From the NCBI GenBank assembly GCA_050011155.1, contig JBEKJP010000003.1:1-64000 (forward strand): a DNA stretch of 64,000 nucleotides, read 5' to 3'. This DNA comes from Palsa-504 sp050011155. Its GTDB lineage: Bacteria; Actinomycetota; Actinomycetes; Streptosporangiales; Streptosporangiaceae. The translations under genes and the position numbers were made by a program. The notes under the pieces were generated by a model. It was given only the letters and a program-made list of their open reading frames with translations, had not been told where the DNA came from and did no database searches. Of the stretch, positions 1 to 8,783 are shown piece by piece. Within the stretch, counting starts at the first letter, position 1. Every line of letters begins with the position of its first letter.

Positions 1-1
1 G

Positions 2-820
2 ACGGCCCCGTTCCGGGCCCGGCTGCTGACCGTGCCCGGTGTGGGTGAGGGCGCGCCCGGCCGCCGCTCGGCCGCCCGTGGCCCGTTCGGCCGCACCGTC
101 GGCGCTCGCCTCCCTGAGAGCCGCCCCTTCGCCCTCCACCTCCCCGCCACCGTCCGGGCCGCCGCCCAACGTGGCTCCGGGCGGCGGGTGACGGTGGCAC
201 CCGCTGACCTGCGCGAGGCGGTGCGGGAAGGCCGGGAGGGGAACCTGGTCCTGTTCGTCGTGGACGCCAGCGGGTCGATGGCGGCCCGGCAGCGGATGCG
301 CGCGGTCAAGGGCGCGGTCCTGTCCCTTCTCCTCGACGCCTACCAGCGCCGCGACAAGGTAGGCCTGGTCACCTTCCGCGGTACCGGCGCCGAGGTCGCG
401 TTGCCGCCCACCTCCTCGGTGGAGGCGGCCGCCCGCCGGCTGACCAGCCTGGTCACCGGCGGCCGGACCCCGCTCGCGGCCGGCCTGGCCCAGGCCGCGC
501 GGGTCCTGGCGACCGAACGCCTGCGGGATCCCCGCCGTCGTTCCCTGCTCGTGCTGGTCACCGACGGCCGCGCCACCAGCGGTACCGACGCCGACCTGAC
601 CCGCGCCGCCGCCCTGCTGACCGGAAGGGGGCTGACGGGGCCGCCCGGGACGAACACGGCCTGCGTGGTGGTGGACTGCGAGACGTCGGTCGTGCGCTTG
701 GGCCTGTCCGGCCGGCTCGCGGCCCAGCTCAAAGCACCCTGCTACCGGCTCGACGAGCTCGAAGCGGGCTCAGGTCTCGCCGCCCTGGCCCGCCAGCTGA
801 CGCACGGGAGGGCGGCCTGA
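2..820 (+). CDS. VWA-domain chelatase subunit (ChlD/BchD-like), 5' end outside window
   Basis: The frame is open to the left edge of the window, so the N-terminus, probably an AAA+ ATPase or linker region, is missing. The visible part is a von Willebrand A domain with the MIDAS motif DASGS in the stretch VVDASGSM, followed by the T and D positions expected in LVTFRG and LVTDGRAT. This is the layout of the D subunit of magnesium/cobalt chelatases. Its stop overlaps the cobO start (ATGA), so the two are translationally coupled. From established knowledge, many actinobacteria pair ChlI/ChlD-type subunits with CobN for late cobalt insertion; here the role is inferred from the neighbourhood. A generic VWA protein is the alternative. 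Confidence 0.8.
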   Translation, partial: TAPFRARLLTVPGVGEGAPGRRSAARGPFGRTVGARLPESRPFALHLPATVRAAAQRGSGRRVTVAPADLREAVREGREGNLVLFVVDASGSMAARQRMRAVKGAVLSLLLDAYQRRDKVGLVTFRGTGAEVALPPTSSVEAAARRLTSLVTGGRTPLAAGLAQAARVLATERLRDPRRRSLLVLVTDGRATSGTDADLTRAAALLTGRGLTGPPGTNTACVVVDCETSVVRLGLSGRLAAQLKAPCYRLDELEAGSGLAALARQLTHGRAA

Positions 821-1419
821 TGCCGCAGGGCACCCCGGAGCATGTCCCTGACGACGGCCTGACCACCCGCCAGCGGCGCAACCGCGCGCTGGTCATCGTG
901 CACACCGGCCCGGGCAAGGGGAAGTCGACCGCGGCCTTCGGCCTGGCCCTGCGGGCCTGGAACCAGGGCTGGCCGATCGGGGTCTTCCAGTTCGTCAAGT
1001 CGGCCAAGTGGCGGGTCGGCGAGGAACGGGCGCTGACGGTGCTCGGCCAGACCGGCCAGGGCGGCCCGGTCAGCTGGCACAAGATGGGGGAGGGCTGGTC
1101 CTGGATCCAGCGCGACCCTGACAACAACCACGCGGAACAGGCCGCCGAGGGCTGGGCCCAGATCAAGCGCGACCTGGCCGCGCAGACCTACCGCCTGTAC
1201 GTGCTGGACGAGTTCACCTACCCGATGAAGTGGGGCTGGGTAGACGTCGACGAGGTGACCAGTATCCTCAAAGGCCGGCCAGGCAGCCAGCACGTCGTGA
1301 TCACCGGCCGGGACGCCGACCCCCGGCTAACCGCGGCGGCCGACCTGGTGACGGAGATGACCAAGGTCAAGCACCCGATGGAGGCCGGCCAGAAAGGGCA
1401 GAAGGGCATCGAGTGGTAG
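820..1419 (+). CDS. cobO: Cob(I)yrinic acid a,c-diamide adenosyltransferase
   Basis: The 199-residue protein has the usual CobA/CobO/BtuR length. The P-loop HTGPGKGKST lies near residues 28-37, and VLDEFTYPM matches the Walker B-like region of the family. It transfers the adenosyl group of ATP to the cobalt of cob(I)yrinic acid diamide in the cytoplasm. It overlaps the upstream VWA gene by one base and the downstream cobB by seven bases, fitting one operon. The C-terminal KHPMEAGQKGQKGIEW is the standard family ending, so the gene is complete. Confidence 0.95.
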   Translation: MPQGTPEHVPDDGLTTRQRRNRALVIVHTGPGKGKSTAAFGLALRAWNQGWPIGVFQFVKSAKWRVGEERALTVLGQTGQGGPVSWHKMGEGWSWIQRDPDNNHAEQAAEGWAQIKRDLAAQTYRLYVLDEFTYPMKWGWVDVDEVTSILKGRPGSQHVVITGRDADPRLTAAADLVTEMTKVKHPMEAGQKGQKGIEW

Positions 1420-2861
1420 CCATCCCGCGCCTGGTCATCGCCGCCCCGGCGTCCGGTTGCGGCAAGACCACCGTGGCCTGCGGGCTGATGGCGGCGCTGC
1501 GCGCGCGGGGCCTCGCGGTCTCCGGGCACAAGGTCGGCCCGGACTACATCGACCCCGGCTACCACGCGCTGGCCACCGGCCGGCCGCCGCGGAACCTGGA
1601 CCCGTTCCTGTGCGGCGAGGACCTGATCGCCCCCCTGTTCATCCACGGCGCGAAAGGCGCGCAGATCGCCGTCGTCGAGGGTGTCATGGGCATGTTCGAC
1701 GGCGTCGATGAGGGAGGTCTGGGGGGAGACTTCCCCCCAGCCGCGGGGGGCTCCGGGGGGTCGCCCCCCCGGGCTAGCACTGATTATGGCTCCACCGCCC
1801 ACGTAGCCCGGCTGCTCAAGGCACCCGTGGTGCTGGTGGTGGACGCGGCCAGGGCCGGCCGTTCGGTCGCCGCGCTGGCCCGCGGCTTCGCCGCCTTCGA
1901 CCCGCGCACCCCGCTAGCCGGCGTGATCCTGAACCGGGTCGCCTCCGACCGGCACGAACGCCTGCTGCGCGACGCCCTCGCCGGCACCGGCCTGCCGGTC
2001 TACGGCGCGATCAGGCGGACCGACGCCATCGTCACGCCGTCCCGCCACCTCGGCCTGATCCCCGCGGCCGAACGCGACACGACCGCCCGCCAGGCCATCA
2101 ACGCGATGGGCGACCTGATCGCCACCCACTGCGATCTAGACGCCCTGCTCGGCGTGGCCCGCAGCGCACCCGCACAGCCCGGCCCCGCCTGGGCACCGCC
2201 GGTAGCCAGGGCCGCCGGCCCCGCTCCGCAGGCCCCCACGATCGCCGTAGCCGCCGGCGCCGCCTTCACCTTCGGCTACACCGAGCAATCCGAGCTTCTC
2301 CAGGCGGCAGGCGCCCAGGTAGCCCCGTTCGACCCCCTCGAAGACGAGGACCTGCCGGCCGGCACCGACGGGCTGATCCTCGGCGGCGGCTTCCCCGAGG
2401 TGCACGCGGCCGGGCTGTCCGCCAACGAGCGGCTCCGCGCGCGGGTCGCCGCGCTGGCCGCCCGGGGCGCGCCGGTCGCGGCCGAGTGCGCCGGGCTGCT
2501 CTACCTGGCCCGGACGCTGGACGGCGAGCCCATGTGCGGTGTCCTCGACGTGCGAGCGGAAATGACCCAGCAGCTGACCCTCGGCTACCGGCGCGCCACC
2601 GCCGCGGCCGGCTCCCCCCTGGCCCGGGCGGGCGACGTGGTGCACGGCCACGAATTCCACCGCACCGCGGCCGAGCCCGCGACCGGGAGCCAGCCCGCCT
2701 GGCAGTTCGCCACCGGGACCCGCGAAGGCCACGTGCAAGGAAACGTCGTCGCGTCCTACCTGCACACCCACTGGGCCGGCCACCCGGCCGCCGCGGCCAG
2801 GTTCACCACCAGAGCAGCCGAAGCAGCCAAGGCAGAAGCAGCCAAAGCAGGCGCCCGGTGA
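1413..2861 (+). CDS. cobB: Cobyrinic acid a,c-diamide synthase
   Basis: The protein amidates the a and c side chains of (hydrogeno)byrinic acid using glutamine and ATP. The N-terminal dethiobiotin-synthase-like domain has the P-loop ASGCGKTT and the motif HKVGPDYIDPGYH. The C-terminal class I glutamine amidotransferase domain has the nucleophile Cys in AECAGLLYL, and a His in the HGHEFH segment. The GTG start at 1413 was chosen because homology begins at once (VAIPRLVIAAPASG) and it gives a 7-bp overlap with cobO. The frame could be read further upstream, but that part only shadows cobO. An unusual Gly/Pro/Ser-rich insert of about 25 residues sits between MFDGVD and DYGSTAHVARLL, encoded by a GC-rich palindromic element. 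Confidence 0.93.
   Translation: MVAIPRLVIAAPASGCGKTTVACGLMAALRARGLAVSGHKVGPDYIDPGYHALATGRPPRNLDPFLCGEDLIAPLFIHGAKGAQIAVVEGVMGMFDGVDEGGLGGDFPPAAGGSGGSPPRASTDYGSTAHVARLLKAPVVLVVDAARAGRSVAALARGFAAFDPRTPLAGVILNRVASDRHERLLRDALAGTGLPVYGAIRRTDAIVTPSRHLGLIPAAERDTTARQAINAMGDLIATHCDLDALLGVARSAPAQPGPAWAPPVARAAGPAPQAPTIAVAAGAAFTFGYTEQSELLQAAGAQVAPFDPLEDEDLPAGTDGLILGGGFPEVHAAGLSANERLRARVAALAARGAPVAAECAGLLYLARTLDGEPMCGVLDVRAEMTQQLTLGYRRATAAAGSPLARAGDVVHGHEFHRTAAEPATGSQPAWQFATGTREGHVQGNVVASYLHTHWAGHPAAAARFTTRAAEAAKAEAAKAGAR
1711..1772. repeat. GC-rich double palindrome inserted in frame in cobB
   Basis: Two hairpins lie side by side. CTGGGGGG (1719-1726) pairs with CCCCCCAG (1733-1740). CCGGGGGG (1753-1760) pairs with CCCCCCGG (1765-1772). 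The element encodes a low-complexity loop and keeps the cobB frame open. A related G-run/C-run palindrome occurs at 55654-55722. Confidence 0.75.
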
Positions 2862-4420
2862 GCCGCCTCATCGGCGTCGGCGTCGGCCCCGGCGACCCCG
2901 AACTGATCACGGTCAAGGCCGTCCGCGTGCTCCGCGAGGCCGACGTGGTCCTGGTCCCGGTGCTGGCAACGCAGGAACCGGGCCGGGCCGAGACGATCAT
3001 CCGCGGGTACGTCGACGCCGACCGGATCAGGCGGCTGGAGTTCGCGCTGAACGACACCGGCGGCGTCACCCCGCGCCGGGCCGCCGCCTGGCACGCGGCC
3101 GCGACCGCGGTAGCCGAGGAGTTCGCCCGAGGCGCGACCGCGGTCGCGTTCGGCACCCTCGGTGACCCCAGCCTCTACTCCACGTTCAGCTACCTGGCCC
3201 AGACCGTCCGCGACCTGGTGCCCGAGGTGACGGTGGAGACGGTCGCGGGCATCACCGCCATGCAGGATCTCGCCTCCCGGGCCGGCCTCGCGCTGGCCGA
3301 GGGCACCGAACCCGTCACGCTCGTCCCCCTCAACGGCGGCCCCGGCCCCCTGGACCAGGCGCTGGCCCAGGGCGGGACCGTGGTCGGCTACAAGGTCGGC
3401 GCCGCCGCCAGCCCCGCCCCCGGCGACCTGCGCGACCGCCTGCAAGCGGCCGGCCGCCTGAACGGCGCCGTGATCGGCGCCCGCCTCGGCCTGGACGGCG
3501 AGCTCATCGCCCCCGCCGGGCAGGTCCTCACCGACGAGCCGCTTCCCTACCTGGCCACCCTGATCGTCCCCGCCTCCCGCACCGCCCGGGGCTCTTCGCT
3601 GGCCCCGGCGCGGGAACCGGCCCGCACCGGACGGGTGGTGTTCGTGGGCGCCGGCCCCGGCGCCCCCGACCTCATCACCGAGCGCGGCGCCCGCGCCATC
3701 CAGAAGGCCGACATCGTCATCTGGGCGTCGAGCCTAGTCGACCGCCGCATACTAGCCCACGCCCGGCCCGCCGCGGAGATCGTCGACTCCGCCCAGCTCC
3801 CGATGGAAGGCGTCCTGCCCTATTACCAGCGGGCCGCCGAAGACAAGATCACCGTCGCCCGCGTCCACTCCGGCGACCCCTCGCTGTGGGGCGCGGTCCA
3901 GGAGCAGCTCGAGCGGTGCCACGAACTCGGCCTGGACACCGAGATCGTCCCCGGGGTATCCAGCTTCACCGCGGTCGCGGCGGCCATACAACGCGAGCTG
4001 ACCATTCCCGAGGTCGCCCAGTCGGTAATCCTGACCCGGCTGGGCGGCGGCAAGACGCCGATGCCGCCGGGTGAGCGGGTCAGGGAGTTCGCCCGGCACG
4101 GCACCACGATGGCCTTGTTCCTGTCGGCCGCCCGGTCCGGCCAGCTCCAGGAAGAGCTCATCCAAGGCGGCTACCCGCCGGACACCCCGTGCGTGGTCGC
4201 CTACCAGGTGACCTGGCCGGACGAGCTGATCGTCCGCACCACCCTGGACGACCTGGCCAGGACCATCAAGGAGCGCAAGCTCTGGAAGCACACGCTGGTC
4301 CTGGTCGGCCCCGGCCTGGCGGCCGGCGGCAGCCGCTCTCACCTGTACCACCCCGGCCACTTCCACGGGTACCGCAAGGCTGATCCCCAGGCGAGGAAGC
4401 AGCTAAGGGGCAGCACGTGA
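2858..4420 (+). CDS. CobI-CobM fusion: precorrin-2 C20- and precorrin-4 C11-methyltransferase
   Basis: One 520-residue frame contains two complete tetrapyrrole methylases. Residues 1 to about 240 are CobI/CbiL-like (GVGVGPGDPELITVKAVR, GTLGDPSLYSTFSYL, ETVAGITAMQDLA). Residues from about 259 are CobM/CbiF-like (VVFVGAGPGAPDLIT, VHSGDPSLWGA, VPGVSSFTAVAAAIQ, ILTRLGGGKTPMPPGE). Each half carries its own glycine-rich SAM-binding loop. The joint falls in an Ala/Arg-rich linker near residues 240-258, with no stop or frameshift. The GTG start at 2858 overlaps the cobB stop (GTGA), and the end overlaps cobL. The fusion would couple two non-consecutive methylations of the corrin pathway. Confidence 0.92.
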   Translation: MSRLIGVGVGPGDPELITVKAVRVLREADVVLVPVLATQEPGRAETIIRGYVDADRIRRLEFALNDTGGVTPRRAAAWHAAATAVAEEFARGATAVAFGTLGDPSLYSTFSYLAQTVRDLVPEVTVETVAGITAMQDLASRAGLALAEGTEPVTLVPLNGGPGPLDQALAQGGTVVGYKVGAAASPAPGDLRDRLQAAGRLNGAVIGARLGLDGELIAPAGQVLTDEPLPYLATLIVPASRTARGSSLAPAREPARTGRVVFVGAGPGAPDLITERGARAIQKADIVIWASSLVDRRILAHARPAAEIVDSAQLPMEGVLPYYQRAAEDKITVARVHSGDPSLWGAVQEQLERCHELGLDTEIVPGVSSFTAVAAAIQRELTIPEVAQSVILTRLGGGKTPMPPGERVREFARHGTTMALFLSAARSGQLQEELIQGGYPPDTPCVVAYQVTWPDELIVRTTLDDLARTIKERKLWKHTLVLVGPGLAAGGSRSHLYHPGHFHGYRKADPQARKQLRGST

Positions 4421-5592
4421 CCGTCACCGTGATCGGCTGCGACGGGCATCCTCCTGGTCCGGACGCGATCAAGGCCCTGGCCGAGGCGAGGACCGTCATC
4501 GGCGCCCCCCGCCACCTCGAAGCCGCGCCCATCGGTGAGCACGCGCAGCGCAACGAACTCAGGCACCTCGACCAGGCCCTCGACGCCATCACCGCGCACG
4601 AAGGCCCTATCGTCGTCCTGGCCTCCGGCGACCCCGGCTTCTTCGGCATCGTCCGCGCGCTGCGCGCCCGCGGCATCGTGCCCGCGGTCATCCCGGCCGT
4701 CTCGTCCGTCGCGCTCGCGTTCGCTCGCCTCGGCCTGGACTGGGACGACGCCCTGGTCGTCTCGGCCCACGGCCGCGATCCGAGAAAAGCCCTGGCCGCC
4801 GCCCTGCCCCACCCCAAGGCCGCCATCTTGACCGCCCCCGGCACCGCCAGCGACCTCGCCGGGCAGCTGCTCGCCGCGGGCAAGCGGGTGTACATCGCCG
4901 AGCGCCTCGGTCAGCCCGGCGAACGCGTCATCGCCTTCTCCGCCGCCACGGATCCCGCCGACCCCAACATCCTCATCAGCCTCGACCAAGACAAGGCCAC
5001 CCCGAGCGAACCCCGCTGGCTGGCCGGCCACCAGGGTGCCCCGGACGGCTGGGCGCTGCCCGAGGACGCGTTCGCCCACCGCGATTCGATGATCACCAAG
5101 GCCGAGGTCCGCGCGCTCGTGCTGGCCCGCCTCGGCCCCGGCCCCGGCCAGGTGATCTGGGACGTCGGCGCCGGCTCCGGTTCGGTGGCCGTCGAGTGCG
5201 CCCGCTTCGGCGCCCACGTGATCGCCATCGAGGCCGACCAAGCCCAGTGCGAGCGGATCCGGCAGAACGCCGCCCAGCACCAAGTCCGCGTCCAGCTGCG
5301 AACCGGCCGCGCCCCCGAGGCGCTGGACGACCTGCCCCCCGCCGACGCGGTCTTCGCCGGCGGCGGCGACCACACGGTCCTCGACGCCGCGATCCGGCAC
5401 GCGAACCCGCGCCGGATCGTGGTCACGCTGGCCGCCGTATCCCGCGTCGCCGAGACCGCCGCCCTGCTCACCGCGCACGGCTACCAGGCTGGCGGCGTCC
5501 AGCTCCAGGCCTCCCGCCTCCGCGACCTGCCGAACGCCCAGCTCCGCCTGGCCGCGGAGAACCCCGTGTTCGTCCTCTGGGGAGCCCGATGA
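4417..5592 (+). CDS. cobL: Precorrin-6Y C5,15-methyltransferase (decarboxylating)
   Basis: The protein is a CbiE-CbiT fusion of usual CobL length (391 residues). The CbiE methylase half (residues 1 to about 200) has GDPGFFGIVRAL and VIPAVSSVALAFARLG. The CbiT half (from about 215) opens with ITKAEVRALVLARL and has the SAM-binding motif WDVGAGSGSVAVE, then a FAGGGDH segment. It methylates C5 and C15 and removes the ring C acetate carboxyl. The GTG start overlaps the stop of the cobI-cobM gene by four bases, and its own stop overlaps the next ATG. Confidence 0.95.
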   Translation: MTVTVIGCDGHPPGPDAIKALAEARTVIGAPRHLEAAPIGEHAQRNELRHLDQALDAITAHEGPIVVLASGDPGFFGIVRALRARGIVPAVIPAVSSVALAFARLGLDWDDALVVSAHGRDPRKALAAALPHPKAAILTAPGTASDLAGQLLAAGKRVYIAERLGQPGERVIAFSAATDPADPNILISLDQDKATPSEPRWLAGHQGAPDGWALPEDAFAHRDSMITKAEVRALVLARLGPGPGQVIWDVGAGSGSVAVECARFGAHVIAIEADQAQCERIRQNAAQHQVRVQLRTGRAPEALDDLPPADAVFAGGGDHTVLDAAIRHANPRRIVVTLAAVSRVAETAALLTAHGYQAGGVQLQASRLRDLPNAQLRLAAENPVFVLWGAR

Positions 5593-7319
5593 TCGGCCTG
5601 ATCAGCGTGACCAAGACCGGCCACACGGCGGCACGACAACTCGAAAAAGCCTGGCCTGACAGCAAGTGGTACGACGCCCCGGCCGCCGAAGCACTGCCGC
5701 GCGCCTTCGAAGAGTGCGACGCCATCGTGAGCTTCCTCGCCGTCGGCGCCACCGTCCGCCTGATCGCCCCCCTGCTCACCAGCAAACACGCCGATCCCGC
5801 GGTGGTCTGCGTGGACGAGGCGCTGCGCTACGCGGTCCCGGTGCTCGGCGCGCACCAGGGCGGCGGCAACGACCTGGCCCGCCGGGTGGCCGCGGTCCTG
5901 GGCGCCGAACCCGTCGTCACCACGGCCAGCGACGCGGCCGGCGGGGCTGGCCTGGACGAGTTCGGCGCGGACCTCGGCTTCACCGTCGACGAGGCCAGCG
6001 ACCTGGCCGCCGTGGGCGCCGCGATCCTGTCCGGCGAGCGTGTCACCTTCACCGCCGACGCCGAATGGCCGCTCCCCGCCCTGCCCCCCAACGTCGTGCG
6101 CACCGACGCTCCCGAGCCAGGCATCCCCGCCGTCGTGGTGACCGACCAGAAGATCAATGTGAACGAACGTCTGGCCCTCTACCGCCCCCCCTCCCTGCGT
6201 GTCGGGGTGGGCGCGAGCCGCGGGGCCCCCGCCAAGGAGATCGCCCAGCTCATCGACGACGTGCTGGGTGAGCTGGGCGTATCAGCTAGCTCCGTTCGGC
6301 ACCTAGGTACGGTGGAGGCGAAAGCGGACGAGGCCGGTCTGCTCGCGGCCGCGGCGGAACGGGGGTGGCCGGTGGTCACCTTCCCGGCCAGCCGCCTCGC
6401 CGCGGTACCGGTGCCCCACCCGAGCGAGGTGGTCCGCCGCGCGGTGGGCACGCCGAGCGTGGCCGAGGCGGCCGCGCTGCTCGAGCCGGGCTCGGAGCTG
6501 ATCGCGGCCAAGCGTGCCAGCGCGCACGCCACGGTGGCGGTGGCCCGGGTCCGGCCGCGGGGCCGGCTGGCGGTGATCGGGATCGGGCCGGGCGCCCGGG
6601 ACCTGCTGACCCCGCGCGCGGTGGCCGAACTCCGCCGTGCCGCCGTGGTGGCCGGCCTCGACGCCTACCTGGAGCAGGTCGCCGACCTGCTCCGGCCGGG
6701 GACGCGGGTGCTCGCCAGCGGCCTGGGGGCCGAGCAGGAGCGGGCCGCCGAGGCGGTGGCGCAGGCCCGGGCCGGGCGGGCGGTGGCGCTGATCGGGTCC
6801 GGCGACGCGGGCGTGTACGCCATGGGCAGCCCGGCGCTGGACCTGGCCGGCGACGACATCGACGTGACCGTGGTGCCCGGGGTGACCGCGGCGCTGGCCG
6901 TGGCCGCGGTGCTGGGCGCGCCGCTCGGCCACGACCACGTCATGATCTCCCTGTCCGACCTGCACACGGCCTGGCCGGCGATCGAGCGGCGGATCGCCGC
7001 CGCGGCCGAGGGAGACCTGGTGGCCTGCTTCTACAACCCGGCCAGCCGCAAACGGGACTGGCAGCTGCGCCGGGCCCTGGACCTGCTGGCCGCGCGCCGG
7101 CCGCCGGGCACGCCGGTCGGCTGGGTCCGCGACGCCAGCCGCCCGGGCCAGGCCGCCGCGCTCAGCACCCTGGCCGCGTTCGACCCCGCCGTCGTCGACA
7201 TGCACACGCTGGTCATCGTCGGCTCCTCCCGCACCCGCATCCAGGCGGGCCGGATGGTCACGCCGCGCGACTACACGTGGGCCGATGCGATAGATGTGTC
7301 AGTAGGAGGTAGAGCATGA
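5589..7319 (+). CDS. cobJ: CbiG-CobJ fusion: cobalt-precorrin-5A hydrolase-like plus precorrin-3B C17-methyltransferase
   Basis: Residues 1 to about 318 form a CbiG-type module: an N-terminal part (ISVTKTGHTAARQLE, VSFLAVGATVRLIAPLL, GAHQGGGNDLARRVA) and a CbiG/CobE C-terminal part (LRVGVGASRGAPAKEIAQLI). Residues from about 327 are CobJ/CbiH (LAVIGIGPGARDLLTPRAV, IGSGDAGVYAMGSPALDL, VPGVTAALAVAAVLGAPLG, YNPASRKRDWQL). CobJ methylates C17 with ring contraction. CbiG opens the delta-lactone and releases acetaldehyde in the anaerobic route. ATGA overlaps join it to cobL and cobH. The CbiG module suggests cobalt-containing intermediates or a hybrid pathway. Confidence 0.9.
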   Translation: MIGLISVTKTGHTAARQLEKAWPDSKWYDAPAAEALPRAFEECDAIVSFLAVGATVRLIAPLLTSKHADPAVVCVDEALRYAVPVLGAHQGGGNDLARRVAAVLGAEPVVTTASDAAGGAGLDEFGADLGFTVDEASDLAAVGAAILSGERVTFTADAEWPLPALPPNVVRTDAPEPGIPAVVVTDQKINVNERLALYRPPSLRVGVGASRGAPAKEIAQLIDDVLGELGVSASSVRHLGTVEAKADEAGLLAAAAERGWPVVTFPASRLAAVPVPHPSEVVRRAVGTPSVAEAAALLEPGSELIAAKRASAHATVAVARVRPRGRLAVIGIGPGARDLLTPRAVAELRRAAVVAGLDAYLEQVADLLRPGTRVLASGLGAEQERAAEAVAQARAGRAVALIGSGDAGVYAMGSPALDLAGDDIDVTVVPGVTAALAVAAVLGAPLGHDHVMISLSDLHTAWPAIERRIAAAAEGDLVACFYNPASRKRDWQLRRALDLLAARRPPGTPVGWVRDASRPGQAAALSTLAAFDPAVVDMHTLVIVGSSRTRIQAGRMVTPRDYTWADAIDVSVGGRA

Positions 7320-7924
7320 CCGAGGCACATCCCATCGAAGCCGAGTCGTACCGGATCCTGCGCTCCCGGATCGACCTGAGCGCGCTGCCCCCGCTGACCC
7401 GCGCCGTGACCGAGCGGATCATCCACGCCACGGCCGACTTCGACTACGTCACCGACCTGGTCTGCGACGAGGCGGCGCTGGCGGCCGGGGTCGAGGCGCT
7501 GCGCCGCGACGTGCCGGTCATCGCGGACGTGGGCATGGTCGCCGCGGGCATCACCGGGTACCCGGTGATCTGCAAGATCGGCGACTCGCTGTCCGCCCGG
7601 CTGGCCCGCACCGCGAACCTCACGCTCAGCGCGGCCGCGGTCCGGCTGGCCCACGGCGAGGCCGGGCCCGGCGCGATCTGGCTGGTCGGCTGCGCGCCCA
7701 CCGCGCTGGCCGAGATCATGAGCCGGCTGGTCGAGCCGGCCCTGGTGATCGGCGTCCCGGTCGGCTTCGTGGGCGCGGCCGCGGCCAAGGACGAACTGCG
7801 CGCCAGCGGGTTGCCGTCGCTCAGCAACATCAGCGAAAAGGGGGGATCCGCGGTGGCCGTCGCCGCCTTCAACGCCTTGCTCAGGGTGGCCAGAGACCAA
7901 GGTGAAACCGAGCCCGCCGAGTGA
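7316..7924 (+). CDS. cobH: Precorrin-8X methylmutase
   Basis: The 202-residue protein is a complete CobH/CbiC. It carries the catalytic-His region TERIIHATADFDYV, then VIADVGMVAAGI and the conserved stretches GFVGAAAAKDEL and PSLSNISEKGGSAVA. It moves the C11 methyl group to C12 to give (hydrogeno)byrinic acid. A good ribosome-binding site AGGAGGT (7304-7310) lies just before the ATG, which itself overlaps the cobJ stop. Its stop overlaps the GTG of cbiX. Confidence 0.95.
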   Translation: MTEAHPIEAESYRILRSRIDLSALPPLTRAVTERIIHATADFDYVTDLVCDEAALAAGVEALRRDVPVIADVGMVAAGITGYPVICKIGDSLSARLARTANLTLSAAAVRLAHGEAGPGAIWLVGCAPTALAEIMSRLVEPALVIGVPVGFVGAAAAKDELRASGLPSLSNISEKGGSAVAVAAFNALLRVARDQGETEPAE

Positions 7925-8778
7925 AACCGCCCTTGCTCATCGCCGCGCACGGTACCCGCGACCCCGCCGGGTTGGCCGCCTTCCAGGCCCTGGCCGCGCG
8001 GGTCGCGGACGTGTCCCGCCCGGACGGGATCGAGGTCGCGGGCGGCTTCATCGAACTCTCCGCCCCGCCTTTGCGCGACGCCGTCGCGGTGCTGGCGGGG
8101 TCGTCGCCGCGCATCGTGGCGGTGCCGCTGATGCTGGTCGCGGCCGGGCACGCCAAGGGTGACATCCCCGCGGCGCTGGCCCGCGAGCAGGCCAGGCATC
8201 CCGGCGTCAGCTTTGCCTACGCGCGCACGCTGGGACCGCATCCCCTGCTCATCGAGCTGCTGGCGGCGCGCGTCGACGCCTGCGGCGTTGACGCGCCGGC
8301 GGTCCTCGTCGTCGGCCGGGGCTCGACCGATCCGGACGCCAACGCGGACGTGGTCAAGATCGCCCGGCTGCTGTGGGAGGGCCGGGACTACCCGCTGGCC
8401 GAGACGGCGTTCGTCTCCCTGGCCCGGCCGGACGTGGCCGAAGGGCTCGAGCGGTGCCGTCTCCTGGGCGCTCGGCGGATCGTGGTGGCCCGGTACTTCC
8501 TGTTCCCCGGCGTGCTGCCGGACCGGGTGGCCGAGCAGGCCGCGCGGTACGCCGCGGCCCATCCCGAACTGGACATCGTGGTCGCCGACGTGCTCGGGGA
8601 CTGCGACGAGCTCGCCGCGCTGGTCCGCGAGCGCTACCGCGAGGCGCTGTCCGGGGACATCCGGATGAACTGCGACATGTGCGTGTACCGGATCGCCCTG
8701 CCCGGCTTCGAGGACCGGGTCGGCGAGCCGCAGCACCCCCACGATCACCCGCACGATCACGCGCATCGTTACGCTTAG
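7921..8778 (+). CDS. cbiX: Sirohydrochlorin cobaltochelatase, long CbiX(L) type
   Basis: Two CbiX repeats are visible. The first starts with LLIAAHGTRDPAG and has VPLMLVAAGHAKGDI; the second has VLVVGRGSTDPDAN and YFLFPGVLPDRV. The C-terminus holds MNCDMC (about residues 249-254), matching the MXCXXC iron-sulfur motif described for long CbiX, and ends in a His/Asp tail (HPHDHPHDHAHRYA). This is typical of the enzyme that inserts cobalt early into sirohydrochlorin. The GTG start overlaps the cobH stop (GTGA). A ferrochelatase function is possible, but the tail and context favour cobalt. Confidence 0.9.
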   Translation: MKPPLLIAAHGTRDPAGLAAFQALAARVADVSRPDGIEVAGGFIELSAPPLRDAVAVLAGSSPRIVAVPLMLVAAGHAKGDIPAALAREQARHPGVSFAYARTLGPHPLLIELLAARVDACGVDAPAVLVVGRGSTDPDANADVVKIARLLWEGRDYPLAETAFVSLARPDVAEGLERCRLLGARRIVVARYFLFPGVLPDRVAEQAARYAAAHPELDIVVADVLGDCDELAALVRERYREALSGDIRMNCDMCVYRIALPGFEDRVGEPQHPHDHPHDHAHRYA

Positions 8779-8783
8779 CCACC

